From assembly GCF_001027285.1 (NCBI RefSeq), contig NZ_CP011509.1:3294501-3358500 (forward strand): a stretch of DNA of 64,000 nt, given 5' to 3'. This DNA is from Archangium gephyra. Lineage in GTDB: Bacteria; Myxococcota; Myxococcia; Myxococcales; Myxococcaceae. How positions within the stretch are numbered: position 1 is the first letter of the stretch; every line of letters begins with the position of its first letter. The translations under genes and the position numbers were made by a program. The notes under the pieces are model-generated. The model made no database searches, had not been told where the DNA came from, and saw only the letters and a program-made list of their open reading frames with translations. Below are positions 8,839 to 18,077 of this stretch, one piece after another.

Positions 8839-8931
8839 GTCTTCTTCTGCTCTCTCGAGGAACGCCGTGGAGCCTCTCGGGAGTCTCCTCCCGGGTAGGC
8901 CCCACGGCTGTCTGGAGGATGGCGAGGGTGC

Positions 8932-10887
8932 TCAGTTCATCGCCGGGAACGGGCCGATGTAACCGGTGTACCCCTGCGCCCTGCTGACCTCGCCCTCCAG
9001 CTTCTCCACGTCGGACTCACCGTAGGGGTGCTGCACCTGGGCCTTGATGTAGGCGAAGCCGTTGATGTCCGGGTAGAAGTAGACGCCCGTCGTCTCCGAG
9101 CCGTAGGGCGCGGAGAAGATGCGGGTCAGCTCGCGGGTGACGACGTTGTAGGCCCACACCATGTCGTTCTGGTGGCCGTCCACGGTGTCCTCTCCGATGA
9201 GCAGCGTGTCATACCCGTTGATGAAGGACAGGTTGTCGGGATTGGCGATGCCATTCACGCTGCAGACGTTCGCGATCGCTGGCTTGGAGACCCCGGCGCT
9301 GTCCACGGTCGTGAAGGTCGGGTCGTAGAAGGGGCTGTTGCTCGGATAGAGGCTGGCGCCGGGCGCCTTCAGCCACACGCCCTCGACCAACGGCGCGGCG
9401 GACTCGACGACATAGTCACTGCCAAGCTCCACGTTGGGCGAGACGACCATCTCGTAGACCGCGCCACAGTCGTTGCGCGCGACCTGGACGTGATTGCCTC
9501 CGCCCAGATCCTTGCCCGTGGGGTCATGGACCATGCCGTGGTTCAGCTCGCTGAAGGCCACGTAGAGCCGGTGGGCGGCGACGTTGTACGTGATGCCCTC
9601 GGTCTTGCGGAACTCGGTGGTGCCGCCCACGTAGGCCGCGTACCGGCGGCTCTCCAGGCGCGAGGCCGCCAGCTCCTGGCCGGGCTTGAGCCGCAGGCAC
9701 TCGCGGCCCGTCTCCGTGTTGATGGCGCGGAACCCTTCGCCCGCTCGCGGGCAGGTGCCATCGCCATTCTGGGGCTCGGTCTCGAAGATGTGCGAGAACT
9801 GGATGCCGCCGTCGATCAGCGCCTTCACCTGCGCATCCGTCGCGCTCGGGCCCAGGGGCAGCCAGTAGATGTCCGCCCGGCCCGAGGCCGCGCCCGACGG
9901 CGTGGTCTGGAACCACCGCGCCGCGTAGAGCTGGCCCTCGGACAGGTCCCCCGGCCGCGCCGCCACGAACATGTAGAAGCCGTCGTTGCTGCCATCGTCA
10001 CTCAAATAGACGGTCTTCTGGTCCGGCATCACATAGGCGAGCTCGAGCGCTCGCCTGCCCGCCGCGTAGTGCTTGGTGACCGAGGTGGCACCCGAGCCGT
10101 CGACCGCTACCTCGACCACGTAGCCGTAGCGGTACGGGGAGTAGACGGCCTTGGCCTCCTCGAGGGTGGCGGTGGCCGGATCCAACCCCCAGTAGCGGAG
10201 CATCGAGCGCTCCTTCAGGGTGAGCGCGCCCACCGAGGCCACCCCCTCGAACACGCGAGCATCCTCCGGGTACTCCTCGCTGCTCAGGTTCGTGTTCCAG
10301 GGGGACACGCTGCCCGCGCAGGGAACCCAGTAGCCCTCCACGCCCGAGAAGTCGATGGGCCGGGTGCTCAGGGGCGTGAGCTTGCCGTCGGGCGCCTGGC
10401 GCAGCTCGGTGAGGTACATCGCCGCGGGGGTGATCTCGAACTGGGTGAGCTCGAAGAGCTTGTTGCCCGCCTTGATGAGCGCCGAGAAGTCATTGGTCGG
10501 CGAGATGAAGTCCGAGCCGTCCGTGTTCCTCACCGGGCTGCCGTTCTTCTGGATCATGCGCCCGTAGACGTGCTCGCCCAGGGGCTGGCCGGAGCGCAGC
10601 ACGGTCTCGTACTGGAGGGAGACCTCCCGCCCGTTCACCTTCGCCAGGGGGCTGGCGTAGACGGACCGCTTCTCCGCCTCGGTGCGCGCGGCGTTGACGG
10701 GCGTGAAGCTGAGCGACTTGCCCCTGCCCGCAGGGCCCTGGGGCCCCGGAGCGCCGGTGTCCCCCTTGGGACCCGTGTCGCCCGGTGCTCCTGACTCGCC
10801 CGTGCAAGCCGAGAGAGCGAGCGTGGTCAATGCCGCCCACATCAGGCGGCCCGTCCGGTGCCCCCGGCTCGAATAATTGAAGCTCAT
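8932..10887 (-). CDS. PhoX-like (DUF839) lipoprotein with collagen-like stretch
   Basis: 651-aa predicted lipoprotein. The start was set at MSFNYSSRG because a signal peptide with lipobox LSAC (Cys28) follows and GAGG lies just upstream; a longer upstream frame lacks these. Residues 30-54 are eight Gly-X-Y triplets (GESGAPGDTGPKGDTGAPG). The rest matches the PhoX/DUF839 fold: LRYWGLDPATATLEEA, VYLSDDGSNDGFYMF and NPDNLSFINGYDTLLIGEDT. PhoX enzymes are calcium/iron-dependent alkaline phosphatases, but many DUF839 proteins are of unknown activity and I did not verify metal ligands. Gly-X-Y stretches in bacterial surface proteins often act as spacers. Probably in an operon with the di-haem cytochrome. 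Confidence 0.75.
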   Translation of the reverse strand: MSFNYSSRGHRTGRLMWAALTTLALSACTGESGAPGDTGPKGDTGAPGPQGPAGRGKSLSFTPVNAARTEAEKRSVYASPLAKVNGREVSLQYETVLRSGQPLGEHVYGRMIQKNGSPVRNTDGSDFISPTNDFSALIKAGNKLFELTQFEITPAAMYLTELRQAPDGKLTPLSTRPIDFSGVEGYWVPCAGSVSPWNTNLSSEEYPEDARVFEGVASVGALTLKERSMLRYWGLDPATATLEEAKAVYSPYRYGYVVEVAVDGSGATSVTKHYAAGRRALELAYVMPDQKTVYLSDDGSNDGFYMFVAARPGDLSEGQLYAARWFQTTPSGAASGRADIYWLPLGPSATDAQVKALIDGGIQFSHIFETEPQNGDGTCPRAGEGFRAINTETGRECLRLKPGQELAASRLESRRYAAYVGGTTEFRKTEGITYNVAAHRLYVAFSELNHGMVHDPTGKDLGGGNHVQVARNDCGAVYEMVVSPNVELGSDYVVESAAPLVEGVWLKAPGASLYPSNSPFYDPTFTTVDSAGVSKPAIANVCSVNGIANPDNLSFINGYDTLLIGEDTVDGHQNDMVWAYNVVTRELTRIFSAPYGSETTGVYFYPDINGFAYIKAQVQHPYGESDVEKLEGEVSRAQGYTGYIGPFPAMN

Positions 10888-11016
10888 TGTGTCCTCGTGT
10901 GTGAGTTGGCCCCAGTCTATCCAATCCCTCCTGTCAGTCGTACGCTCGGGGTACGCCCACTCGGGTCCGTCTTTTCCACCCGAGGTCCTGGCGAACACTC
11001 ACACGAGGAGCTGTAC

Positions 11017-12261
11017 ATGACGGCCATCCCCATGGAAGTTGCCGACCCCTTTGGACTGCTGCACCCCGAGCGGAGGAAGGACCCCTATTCCGGCTACGCG
11101 CGGATGCTCCGGGAGGCACCCGTCCACTTCTGCGAGCCGTGGGGGGCCTGGCTGGTCTCGCGCTACGCGGACGTGAACGCGGGCTTCCGCGATCTGCGCC
11201 TGTTGTCGGCTCGGACGGGCCAGTTCTCCGCGGGGATGTCCGAGGAGGTCCGCAAGATGATGGAGCCGCTGGCTCGCAACCTGTCCTCCTGGACGCTCTT
11301 CCTCGATGCGCCCAGCCACACGCGCCTGCGCGGGCTCATCAGCAAGGCCTTCACGCCGCGCATGATGGAGGCGTTGCGTCCGCGCATCCAGGCGCTCGTG
11401 GGGGAGCTGCTGGACGCGGCGCGGGGCAAGGAGCGGATGGAGATCATCAGCGAGCTGGCCAACCCGCTGCCCGTCATCGTCATTGGCGAGCTGTTGGGGC
11501 TGCCCCGGGAGGATCGCTACCGGCTCAAGCGGTGGTCGGATCAACTGGCGGGCCTCATCGGCACGGGCCGTCCCACGCAGGAGCAGGTGACGGCGGGCCT
11601 GAACGCCATCCTCGAGTTCGAGGCCTACTTCCGGACGCTCATCGCCCAGCGGCGCACCGCGCCGACGAACGATCTGCTGAGCGCGCTGGTGCACGCGGAG
11701 GAGAAGGGCAATCTGCTGAGCGAGCAGGAGCTGCTGTCCACCTGCACCATGCTGCTGTTCGGCGGCCATGAGACGACCACGAACCTGATTGGCAACGGGC
11801 TGCTGGCGTTGCTGCGCCACCCGGAGCAGTGGGAGCTGTTGTGCGCCTCTCCGGAGCTGCTGCCCGACGCGGTGGAGGAGTTCCTCCGCTACGATCCGCC
11901 GGTGCAGTTCACGAACCGGGAGGCCGCGGTGGACATGGAGATTGGCGGCCAGGCCATCCGCAAGGGAGAGCGGGTGATGCTGATGATGGCGGCGGCGAAC
12001 CGGGACCCCGCGCACTTCAAGGATCCGGACCGGCTGGACGTGCGGCGCGAGGAGCTGCGCCACATGACGCTGGGCATGGGCCCGCACTACTGCCTGGGCG
12101 CGGCGCTGGGGCGGATCGAGGCGCAGGAGACCTTCGCCGCGCTGATGCGCCGCTTCCCGCGCCTGAAGCTGGAGCCCGGGGCCACGCTGGACTGGGTGGA
12201 CAGCGCGGGCTTCCGCGGGCTCCTGTCTCTGCCGGTCGTCCTGGGAGCGGAGGCCCGATAG
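11017..12261 (+). CDS. cytochrome P450 (bacterial class I type)
   Basis: Soluble 414-aa P450 mono-oxygenase. The I-helix oxygen-activation motif is GGHETT (249-254), the K-helix ExxR is E288-R291, and the haem-binding loop is LGMGPHYCLG with Cys359 as thiolate ligand; the usual leading Phe of that loop is Leu. The start is MTAIPMEV, with GAGGAG 7 nt upstream. No ferredoxin or reductase gene is adjacent, so electrons must come from elsewhere. It is transcribed divergently from the PhoX-like gene. Substrate unknown. Confidence 0.92.
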   Translation: MTAIPMEVADPFGLLHPERRKDPYSGYARMLREAPVHFCEPWGAWLVSRYADVNAGFRDLRLLSARTGQFSAGMSEEVRKMMEPLARNLSSWTLFLDAPSHTRLRGLISKAFTPRMMEALRPRIQALVGELLDAARGKERMEIISELANPLPVIVIGELLGLPREDRYRLKRWSDQLAGLIGTGRPTQEQVTAGLNAILEFEAYFRTLIAQRRTAPTNDLLSALVHAEEKGNLLSEQELLSTCTMLLFGGHETTTNLIGNGLLALLRHPEQWELLCASPELLPDAVEEFLRYDPPVQFTNREAAVDMEIGGQAIRKGERVMLMMAAANRDPAHFKDPDRLDVRREELRHMTLGMGPHYCLGAALGRIEAQETFAALMRRFPRLKLEPGATLDWVDSAGFRGLLSLPVVLGAEAR

Positions 12262-12282
12262 GACTCCGCCCCCAGCCCGGTG

Positions 12283-12939
12283 CTACTCGGCGGTGAAGTA
12301 CAGGTTGTCGAGCAGCAGCTTGTCCGCCGGAGCGCCCGCTCCGGCGATGAGCTGGAACGGGGAGTTGACGGCGCCCGGCTGAAGGCCGCCCGCCGTGAAC
12401 TCCGTCAGCGGGATGGCCAGGTGGTGCCACGCGCCGTCGTTCTTGTACCCGTACTTCGCCACGTCCAGCTGCACGCTCTTGGCGGAGTCGCCCATCCCCA
12501 CCTTCACCGAGGCGAAGCCGGGGTCGGACGAGCGCAGGCTCACGTGCAGCGTCTTCCACGCGCGCAGGTCTCGCGTCGCGTCCCAGTGCACGCCGAACCC
12601 CAGCCACGCCTTGCCGGCGTGGACGGCGAGGTCCGCCGACTTGCCCTCCACGCGGGTAGGGGAGGGCTCCATGGTGACGGTGTTCTCGTACAGGTAGACG
12701 TGCGTGGTGGTGTTGTCCACGGGGATGTCGTCGGAGCGGCCCCCCTCGTAGAAGCCCACGCCCAGGCGGCGCTGCCCCGTCTGGTAGGGGAACGGGCCCG
12801 GGAGCACGTCCGGGTCGGGCTCCGTGCCACCGTCGGTGGGGAGCGACGGTCCCCCCTGGTTCTCGTAGTCCGACAGCCCCGGGTCCGGCCTGCACGCGGC
12901 CAGCAGGGCCAGCACCGCGTATCCAGCGAGCTTCCTCAT
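12283..12939 (-). CDS. lipoprotein with a carbohydrate-binding-like beta-sandwich
   Basis: 218-aa lipoprotein (lipobox LLAAC, Cys16) and last gene of the beta-glucan operon. A Pro/Asp-rich linker is followed by a single beta-sandwich-like domain (about 55-218) ending in KLLLDNLYFTAE. The pattern (SADLAVHAGKAWLGFGVHW, AWHHLAIPLTEF, LLLDNLYF) resembles galactose-binding-like modules such as the C-terminal domain of ExoP-type beta-glucan hydrolases. Inferred: binds glucan or oligosaccharide at the cell surface. Its stop is 21 bp from the convergent P450 stop. It overlaps the preceding gene by 4 bp. Confidence 0.7.
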   Translation of the reverse strand: MRKLAGYAVLALLAACRPDPGLSDYENQGGPSLPTDGGTEPDPDVLPGPFPYQTGQRRLGVGFYEGGRSDDIPVDNTTTHVYLYENTVTMEPSPTRVEGKSADLAVHAGKAWLGFGVHWDATRDLRAWKTLHVSLRSSDPGFASVKVGMGDSAKSVQLDVAKYGYKNDGAWHHLAIPLTEFTAGGLQPGAVNSPFQLIAGAGAPADKLLLDNLYFTAE

Positions 12940-13490
12940 GGCTTCACCGCCCTGTCCTGACCGTTCGTCAGCTTCACCAGCGTCCAGCCGCCCTGCACCG
13001 TGCCGCCCATCTCGGTGATGCCCTTGTACGCGGGCGTCACCAGGTCATAGGCGAACTTTCCCGTGGCGTCGTAGGTGACGGCGTCGGGGAAGTTGTCGAG
13101 CACGGACTGGTAGGCGCGGATGGCCTGGGCCTTCACCAGCGGCAGCTCCTCCTGGCTGGCCTCACCGTTCTGGTAGATGGCCAGCAGGGTGTTGCCCACG
13201 TAGAACTGGGCCTCGCCGCCGGGCTCCCGCGCGAGCAGCGTGGCCCACGAGTAGAACGCGGCCACGTGCGCGCCACTGGATTGGATCTTCCACTTCGTCT
13301 CCACGCCGGGCGTGGTCTGCGCGAAGGGGTTGTTCGGATCCTCCAGCACGGAGTTGTCCGGGTAGATGCCCACGTTGGGGCTGTAGAGCTGGAGCGTGAG
13401 GCCTTCCAGCGACTCGCCATACACGAAGCTGGCGGGCTCGTAGCACCCGGAGATGCCCACGGCCGCGGCCAGCACAAGCCACGTCTTCAT
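12936..13490 (-). CDS. small lipoprotein of the beta-glucan operon
   Basis: 184-aa lipoprotein beginning MKTWLVLAAAVGISGC (Cys16). I chose this start because the signal peptide begins there, although the frame opens ten codons earlier. The mature part (about 165 aa) looks mostly helical, with a TPR-like segment near 85-135, and matches no family I know. It lies 10 bp after the GH2-like/barrel gene and overlaps the next lipoprotein by ATGA, so it belongs to the operon. A partner for the outer-membrane barrel or for surface glucan binding is possible but unproven. Confidence 0.7.
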   Translation of the reverse strand: MKTWLVLAAAVGISGCYEPASFVYGESLEGLTLQLYSPNVGIYPDNSVLEDPNNPFAQTTPGVETKWKIQSSGAHVAAFYSWATLLAREPGGEAQFYVGNTLLAIYQNGEASQEELPLVKAQAIRAYQSVLDNFPDAVTYDATGKFAYDLVTPAYKGITEMGGTVQGGWTLVKLTNGQDRAVKP

Positions 13491-13500
13491 ACGGACTCCC

Positions 13501-16500
13501 TCAGAGCGACAGGATTGCATACGCGCCCACCTCGTACTCGCGGCCCATCAACCCCTCGGAGAGGGCCGCCGCGCTGAGGCCCTCCGAGTACTGGTCCAGC
13601 ATGCGGACGATTCCGCGCACACCGAAGCGGGTGGTCACCGCGCCGAGCACGGGCCGCTTGAGGCCATAGGACAGGTCTCCCGTGGCCTGGAGCGGGTAGG
13701 TGAGGTTGAACACACGGTGGTAGTCGTACGGACCCCAGTCGTTCAGGCGCAGCTGCGCCGAGAGCATCATCGTGTCCAGCAGCACGGAGCCGTCCACGCC
13801 GTAGCGCAGAATCTGCCGTGCGTCCTCGCCCGAGGACTGGTTGCTGCCCACCATGGCCGTGCCATACAGCTTCAGCCGCTTGGTGGGGTTGCCCACCAGG
13901 CGCAGCGTGGCCTCCCACTCGTCCGCGGCGGGAGGCGCCTTGCCGAAGGCGATGGTGGCGCCGTTGGCGAGGATGGCGATGCCCGCGTCACGCGACGTGG
14001 GCTGGTGCCGGTAGACCAGGTCCAGGCCCGCGGCGAAGGGGGCGTCCTCGCGCATGTCCCGGTCCCAGGACCAGAACCACGTGCCGGGCGTCGGGTCGAA
14101 GGTGAGCAGCAGCTCGGCGCCGAGCGTCTCGCGGTTGTCCAGCACGCTGAACGTGTCCGACAGCACGCTGCGCGGCTTGACGCCCGGGTAGTACTGCCCC
14201 GTCTCCGCCACGAAGGTGTCGTTGATGGTGGGGTTCGGCCCGATGAGGGGCTTCTGGTAGAGCACGTTGGGCGCTACCTGGAAGGTGCCCAGCTGGAACG
14301 TCATGCCCGCCTGGCCGGCGTAGTGGTTGCCGCGGCCGCTCTCGCGCAGGCTCCAGCCCGTCAGCACCGTGCGCTGCTCGGGGCCCGCGTCCGCCACCAG
14401 CCCGCGGAACGAGGCCTGGGCGAACATGCGCACCATGCCCAGGTCATAGGTGAAGCGCGCCTTGGCGCCGAGCGTGTCCAGGAACTGCACCTTGTCCCGG
14501 AGCACCTCGTAGCCGCTGTTGAGGTAGCTGGCGCCGGTGGTGGAGCGCGTCCAGATGAACTCCTCGCCGATGCGCTGCGGCGCCGCGAAGATGCCACCCA
14601 GCTCCAGGCCCATGGGGCCGCGCTGCCACTCGAGGCCCAGCGCCGTCCTGCGCGCCACGCGCTCGCGGATGACGGAGGCCGTCTGCTGCACCGCGCCCCG
14701 GGCCAGGTCCTCCTGGTGCACGAGCGTCAGCGTCACCGGGCCCACGCCCTTGCGGTACTTGGCCACGATGGAGGGGTTGGCGCCCCAGTAGAGCTCCGGG
14801 CCCACCGCCACCTTGAAGCCGTCCAGCGCCTTCTTGCCGCTGAACACGACGCCGAAGGGCGCGTTGCCGTGGTAGATGTCGATGTTCGGCCCGTAGTGCG
14901 CCTCACGGTACAGGTTGAAGAAGTCGCCTTCCTCGCCCCAGTGCGTGTGGCCGACGCGGTAGAAGCCCTCGAGGTTGAAGTCCTCCCGGTCCAGCTTGAA
15001 CTCGGCCTGGTACAGCGCGAAGCGCTCCAGTCCGAGGGGCTGGCCCACGGCGCCGGTGGGCGTGGCCGGGGCCGCGGTGCCGCCCACCGTCGTCGGCGCG
15101 GCCTGCGTGCCCCGGTTCTCGTAGAAGAGGTTGTAGAGCCGGTTCTGCGCCACGTTGCCCACGATGTTGAACGACGCACGCCCGTACACGCCGGAGGTGG
15201 GCTGCATCGCCAGATCGAAGAAGATGGACTCGGTGTGGTCCACCGTGTCCAGGTTGGGCCGCGTCGTGGCGATGCTCCCGCGCGACATGGAGCTGTCCAT
15301 CACCAGCCGCAGGTTGGCGACGCGCACCGCGCTCAACTCCTCCGTGCGGGCCAGCGCCACGGAGGACTCGTAGCCGCGGGACATCTCCGTCGGGCGGATG
15401 GACTCGAAGTGCTGGCGGATGGTGTCGGGGGTGGTGGTGGCGGCGTACGGATCCAGGCGGAAGGCCGCCTGCAGCACGTAGTAGGCCGTGCGAGGCTGCA
15501 CCCGGGCAATGCCCGCGTCGTCCTCGGGGCCCAGCGCGCTGATGCCGAACCACTCCTCGTTCATGTTGTTCTGGCCCTCGACGAAGTCGCTCGGGTAGCC
15601 AGCGTTGGGCCAGGACGCGGTGGCGTCGTGGACGGACAGGTTGGCCTCCTGTCCCATCTTCCACCAGCCATCCACCCACTGGAACACGAAGCCACCGAGC
15701 GCGTTCTGCGCGCGGCCCTGCCCGTAGCTCTGCGAGTAGATCTCCTCCCACTGCTTGCGCAGGTAGTCCGCCTGGGCCAGGTGGTCCTCGCGGCCGGCCC
15801 TCGCGTCATAGGCGTCCGCGCCGAACTCGGTGAACATCACCGGCTTGTTCAGCTTCTGGAGCACCACGTCGAACAAGTCCCGCGCGGACGCGCCGCGGTA
15901 GACGTTGGCGCCGAAGATGTCCAGCTCGGGGGCGAGGCGCGCGATGAGGTCCACGTACTGCGCGTCACCGTTGGCGATGGACACCGGGTGGTGGGTGTCG
16001 CGGGCCTTGATGGTGCGCACCGCCTCGCCCATGAGCGAGTAGAGGTGCTCGGCGCGGGCGGCGTCCTCCTGGCCGGGGAGCGCTTGAATCTCGTACCCCG
16101 TCCAGTGCAGGCCGTAGTTGTTCTCGTTGCCCAGCATCCACATCAGCACGCCGGGGGTGCCGTGGTACTGCTCCACCCGCTGCGCCAGGTCCGTGAGCAG
16201 CGCCTTGCGGTGCACCGGATTGGAGTAGTCCGTGTTCGGCGCCGAGACGCCGGCCACGAAGGTGCCGTAGCGGCCCATGAGCGGGTTCAGCACGGTGTAG
16301 ATGCCGTAGTTCTTGTAGATGTACTCCACCCAGCGCGGGGGGATGTCGTCGAACTGGCGGATGGCGTTGACGCCCATGTCGCGCAGCAGCGTCATCTCCC
16401 GCTTGAGCACCGCCTGGATGAAGTTGTCGGTCTGGTTCCACAGCGAGTAGCGGTAGTTCTCGCCAATGGGCGTGTAGCCCCAGTTCATGCCGCGGATGGG

Positions 16501-16707
16501 GAAGTCCCGTCCGTCCACCTGGAGCTTGAAGCCGCGATCATCGCGGTAGACGCGCACGGTCTGCATCGCCGCGGCGGAAGCCGGCGCCACCGTGGGCTGG
16601 AGGGACGGGGCGGGCGCGGCCACCGGAGCGTCCGCCACCGGCTCGGCGGCGGCGGGCGCCTGCGACAGCGTCACCGCCAGATACGTGACAAGGGTAAGGG
16701 AGCTCAT
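13501..16707 (-). CDS. GH2-like TIM-barrel glycosidase fused to a probable outer-membrane beta-barrel
   Basis: 1068 aa from MSSLTLVTYLAVTLSQAPAAA, a signal-peptide-like start; the upstream extension of the frame lacks such a signal. Residues 50-410 form a GH2_C-like TIM barrel: GMNWGY (73-78), acid/base Glu195 in WMLGNENNYG, and nucleophile Glu294 in VMFTEFGADAY. Residues about 440-1068 have alternating amphipathic strands (ARFTYDLGMVRMFAQASFRG, GMTFQLGTFQVAPNVLY) typical of outer-membrane barrels, ending GAYAILSL. The start overlaps the GH1 stop by 4 bp. Inferred: a surface-anchored glycosidase, or a combined glycosidase and porin, for beta-glucan breakdown. Substrate not determinable from sequence. 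Confidence 0.8.
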   Translation of the reverse strand: MSSLTLVTYLAVTLSQAPAAAEPVADAPVAAPAPSLQPTVAPASAAAMQTVRVYRDDRGFKLQVDGRDFPIRGMNWGYTPIGENYRYSLWNQTDNFIQAVLKREMTLLRDMGVNAIRQFDDIPPRWVEYIYKNYGIYTVLNPLMGRYGTFVAGVSAPNTDYSNPVHRKALLTDLAQRVEQYHGTPGVLMWMLGNENNYGLHWTGYEIQALPGQEDAARAEHLYSLMGEAVRTIKARDTHHPVSIANGDAQYVDLIARLAPELDIFGANVYRGASARDLFDVVLQKLNKPVMFTEFGADAYDARAGREDHLAQADYLRKQWEEIYSQSYGQGRAQNALGGFVFQWVDGWWKMGQEANLSVHDATASWPNAGYPSDFVEGQNNMNEEWFGISALGPEDDAGIARVQPRTAYYVLQAAFRLDPYAATTTPDTIRQHFESIRPTEMSRGYESSVALARTEELSAVRVANLRLVMDSSMSRGSIATTRPNLDTVDHTESIFFDLAMQPTSGVYGRASFNIVGNVAQNRLYNLFYENRGTQAAPTTVGGTAAPATPTGAVGQPLGLERFALYQAEFKLDREDFNLEGFYRVGHTHWGEEGDFFNLYREAHYGPNIDIYHGNAPFGVVFSGKKALDGFKVAVGPELYWGANPSIVAKYRKGVGPVTLTLVHQEDLARGAVQQTASVIRERVARRTALGLEWQRGPMGLELGGIFAAPQRIGEEFIWTRSTTGASYLNSGYEVLRDKVQFLDTLGAKARFTYDLGMVRMFAQASFRGLVADAGPEQRTVLTGWSLRESGRGNHYAGQAGMTFQLGTFQVAPNVLYQKPLIGPNPTINDTFVAETGQYYPGVKPRSVLSDTFSVLDNRETLGAELLLTFDPTPGTWFWSWDRDMREDAPFAAGLDLVYRHQPTSRDAGIAILANGATIAFGKAPPAADEWEATLRLVGNPTKRLKLYGTAMVGSNQSSGEDARQILRYGVDGSVLLDTMMLSAQLRLNDWGPYDYHRVFNLTYPLQATGDLSYGLKRPVLGAVTTRFGVRGIVRMLDQYSEGLSAAALSEGLMGREYEVGAYAILSL

Positions 16708-18077
16708 GCCGCTTTCTCCACGTCCAGGCTGTTTTGAGTGACCACGGCGCGGTAGAGGTGGGCGCTGTCCTTGGGAATCCGCTTCTGGGTGGCGTAGTCC
16801 ACGAAGATGAGCCCGAAGCGCTTCTGGTAGCCGAAGGCCCACTCGAAGTTGTCCATGAGGGACCAGGCGAAATAGCCCCCGAGCGGCACGCCCTGCCGGA
16901 TGGCCTCCAGGGACGCCTCCAGGTGCGTGCTCAGGTACGCGACGCGCTTGGTGTCACGCACGCGCCCGTCCGCGTCCGGACCGGTGGCGTAGGCGGCCCC
17001 GTTCTCGGTGATGTAGATGCACGGCGGGTGGTAGTCCTTGTGCAGGCGCGTGAGGAGGTGGGTGAGGCCGCCCGCGAACACCTCCCAGTCCATGTCCGTG
17101 CGCTCCGGCTCGGCGTGGACGGTGCGGGGAGCGTTCTTCTCCTCGGGGATGCGGTCGCTGCGGATGATGCCGCGCGAGTAGTAGTTCACGCCCAGGAAGT
17201 CGGTGGGGGTGGCGATGTCCTCCATGTCCCCCTTGCGGATGAAGTCCAGCGAGTCCGAGGAGATGCGGCCGGCCGCCAGGTGGTCCGCCACCACGTCCTT
17301 CGGGTAGCCGCGGCCGTAGAGCGGATCCAGGAACCAGCGGTTGAAGCTGCCGTCGAAGGCGCGCGTCGCGTCGAGGTCCTCGGGGCTGGGCGAGGCGGGC
17401 TGCGAGGGCACCAGGTTGAGGGTGATGCCCACCTCGGCGTTCTTCACGTTGGAGCGCAGCACGGGCACCGCCTGCCCATGCGACAGCAGCAGGTGGTGGG
17501 CCGTGGCGAGCATCTCGCCCCACTGGTTCTTGTGCCCGGGCGCGTGCTCGCCGTTGGCGTGGCCCAGGAAGCTGATGCACCAGGGCTCGTTGTGCGTAAT
17601 CCAGCGCTTCACGCGATCGCCGAGCACCTGGCTCACCACGTCGGTGTACTCGACGAAGGCGCTCACCGTGTCACGCGCGGGCCAGCCGCCCTTGTCCTGC
17701 AGGGCCTGCGGGAGATCCCAATGGTAGAGCGTGACGAAGGGCTCGATGCCCGCCTTCAGCAGGCCGTCCACGAGGCGCGAGTAGAAGTCCAGGCCCGCCT
17801 GGTTCACCTGGCCCCGGCCCGCCGGGAGGATGCGCGGCCACGCGATGGAGAACCGGTACGACTTGACGCCCAGCCAGCGCATCATCTCCACGTCATCGCG
17901 CCAGCGGTTGTAGTGGTCGCACGCGACGTTGCCGTCCGTGCCGTCGGCGATCTTGCCCGGCGTGGCGCAGAAGCGGTCCCAGATGGACTCGCCGCGCCCG
18001 TCGGCGGTGGTGGCGCCTTCGATCTGGAAGGCGGAAGTGGCCACGCCCCAGAGAAAGTCAGGAGGAAACTGCCGCAT
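16704..18077 (-). CDS. GH1 beta-glucosidase
   Basis: 457-aa family 1 glycoside hydrolase, complete. It opens with FPPDFLWGVATSAFQIEG, typical of the family. The acid/base is Glu164 in THNEP and the nucleophile Glu358 in YITENG; the sugar-binding motif WSLMDNFEWAFGY lies near 405-417. There is no signal peptide, so it should hydrolyse imported oligosaccharides in the cytoplasm. The start MRQFPP has AAAGGAG about 10 nt upstream. It overlaps the ABC ATPase gene by 20 bp, linking uptake and hydrolysis in one transcript. Confidence 0.95.
   Translation of the reverse strand: MRQFPPDFLWGVATSAFQIEGATTADGRGESIWDRFCATPGKIADGTDGNVACDHYNRWRDDVEMMRWLGVKSYRFSIAWPRILPAGRGQVNQAGLDFYSRLVDGLLKAGIEPFVTLYHWDLPQALQDKGGWPARDTVSAFVEYTDVVSQVLGDRVKRWITHNEPWCISFLGHANGEHAPGHKNQWGEMLATAHHLLLSHGQAVPVLRSNVKNAEVGITLNLVPSQPASPSPEDLDATRAFDGSFNRWFLDPLYGRGYPKDVVADHLAAGRISSDSLDFIRKGDMEDIATPTDFLGVNYYSRGIIRSDRIPEEKNAPRTVHAEPERTDMDWEVFAGGLTHLLTRLHKDYHPPCIYITENGAAYATGPDADGRVRDTKRVAYLSTHLEASLEAIRQGVPLGGYFAWSLMDNFEWAFGYQKRFGLIFVDYATQKRIPKDSAHLYRAVVTQNSLDVEKAA

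Noticed and set aside
9028-10794. 588-codon plus-strand open frame antisense to the PhoX-like gene
   Set aside because: Shadow of GC bias; the minus frame has a lipobox, collagen-like triplets and DUF839 motifs.
13453-16737. 1094-codon open frame on the plus strand antisense to the GH2-like/barrel gene
   Set aside because: Same bias; the minus-strand frame carries clear GH2-like catalytic motifs, a signal peptide and coupled neighbours.
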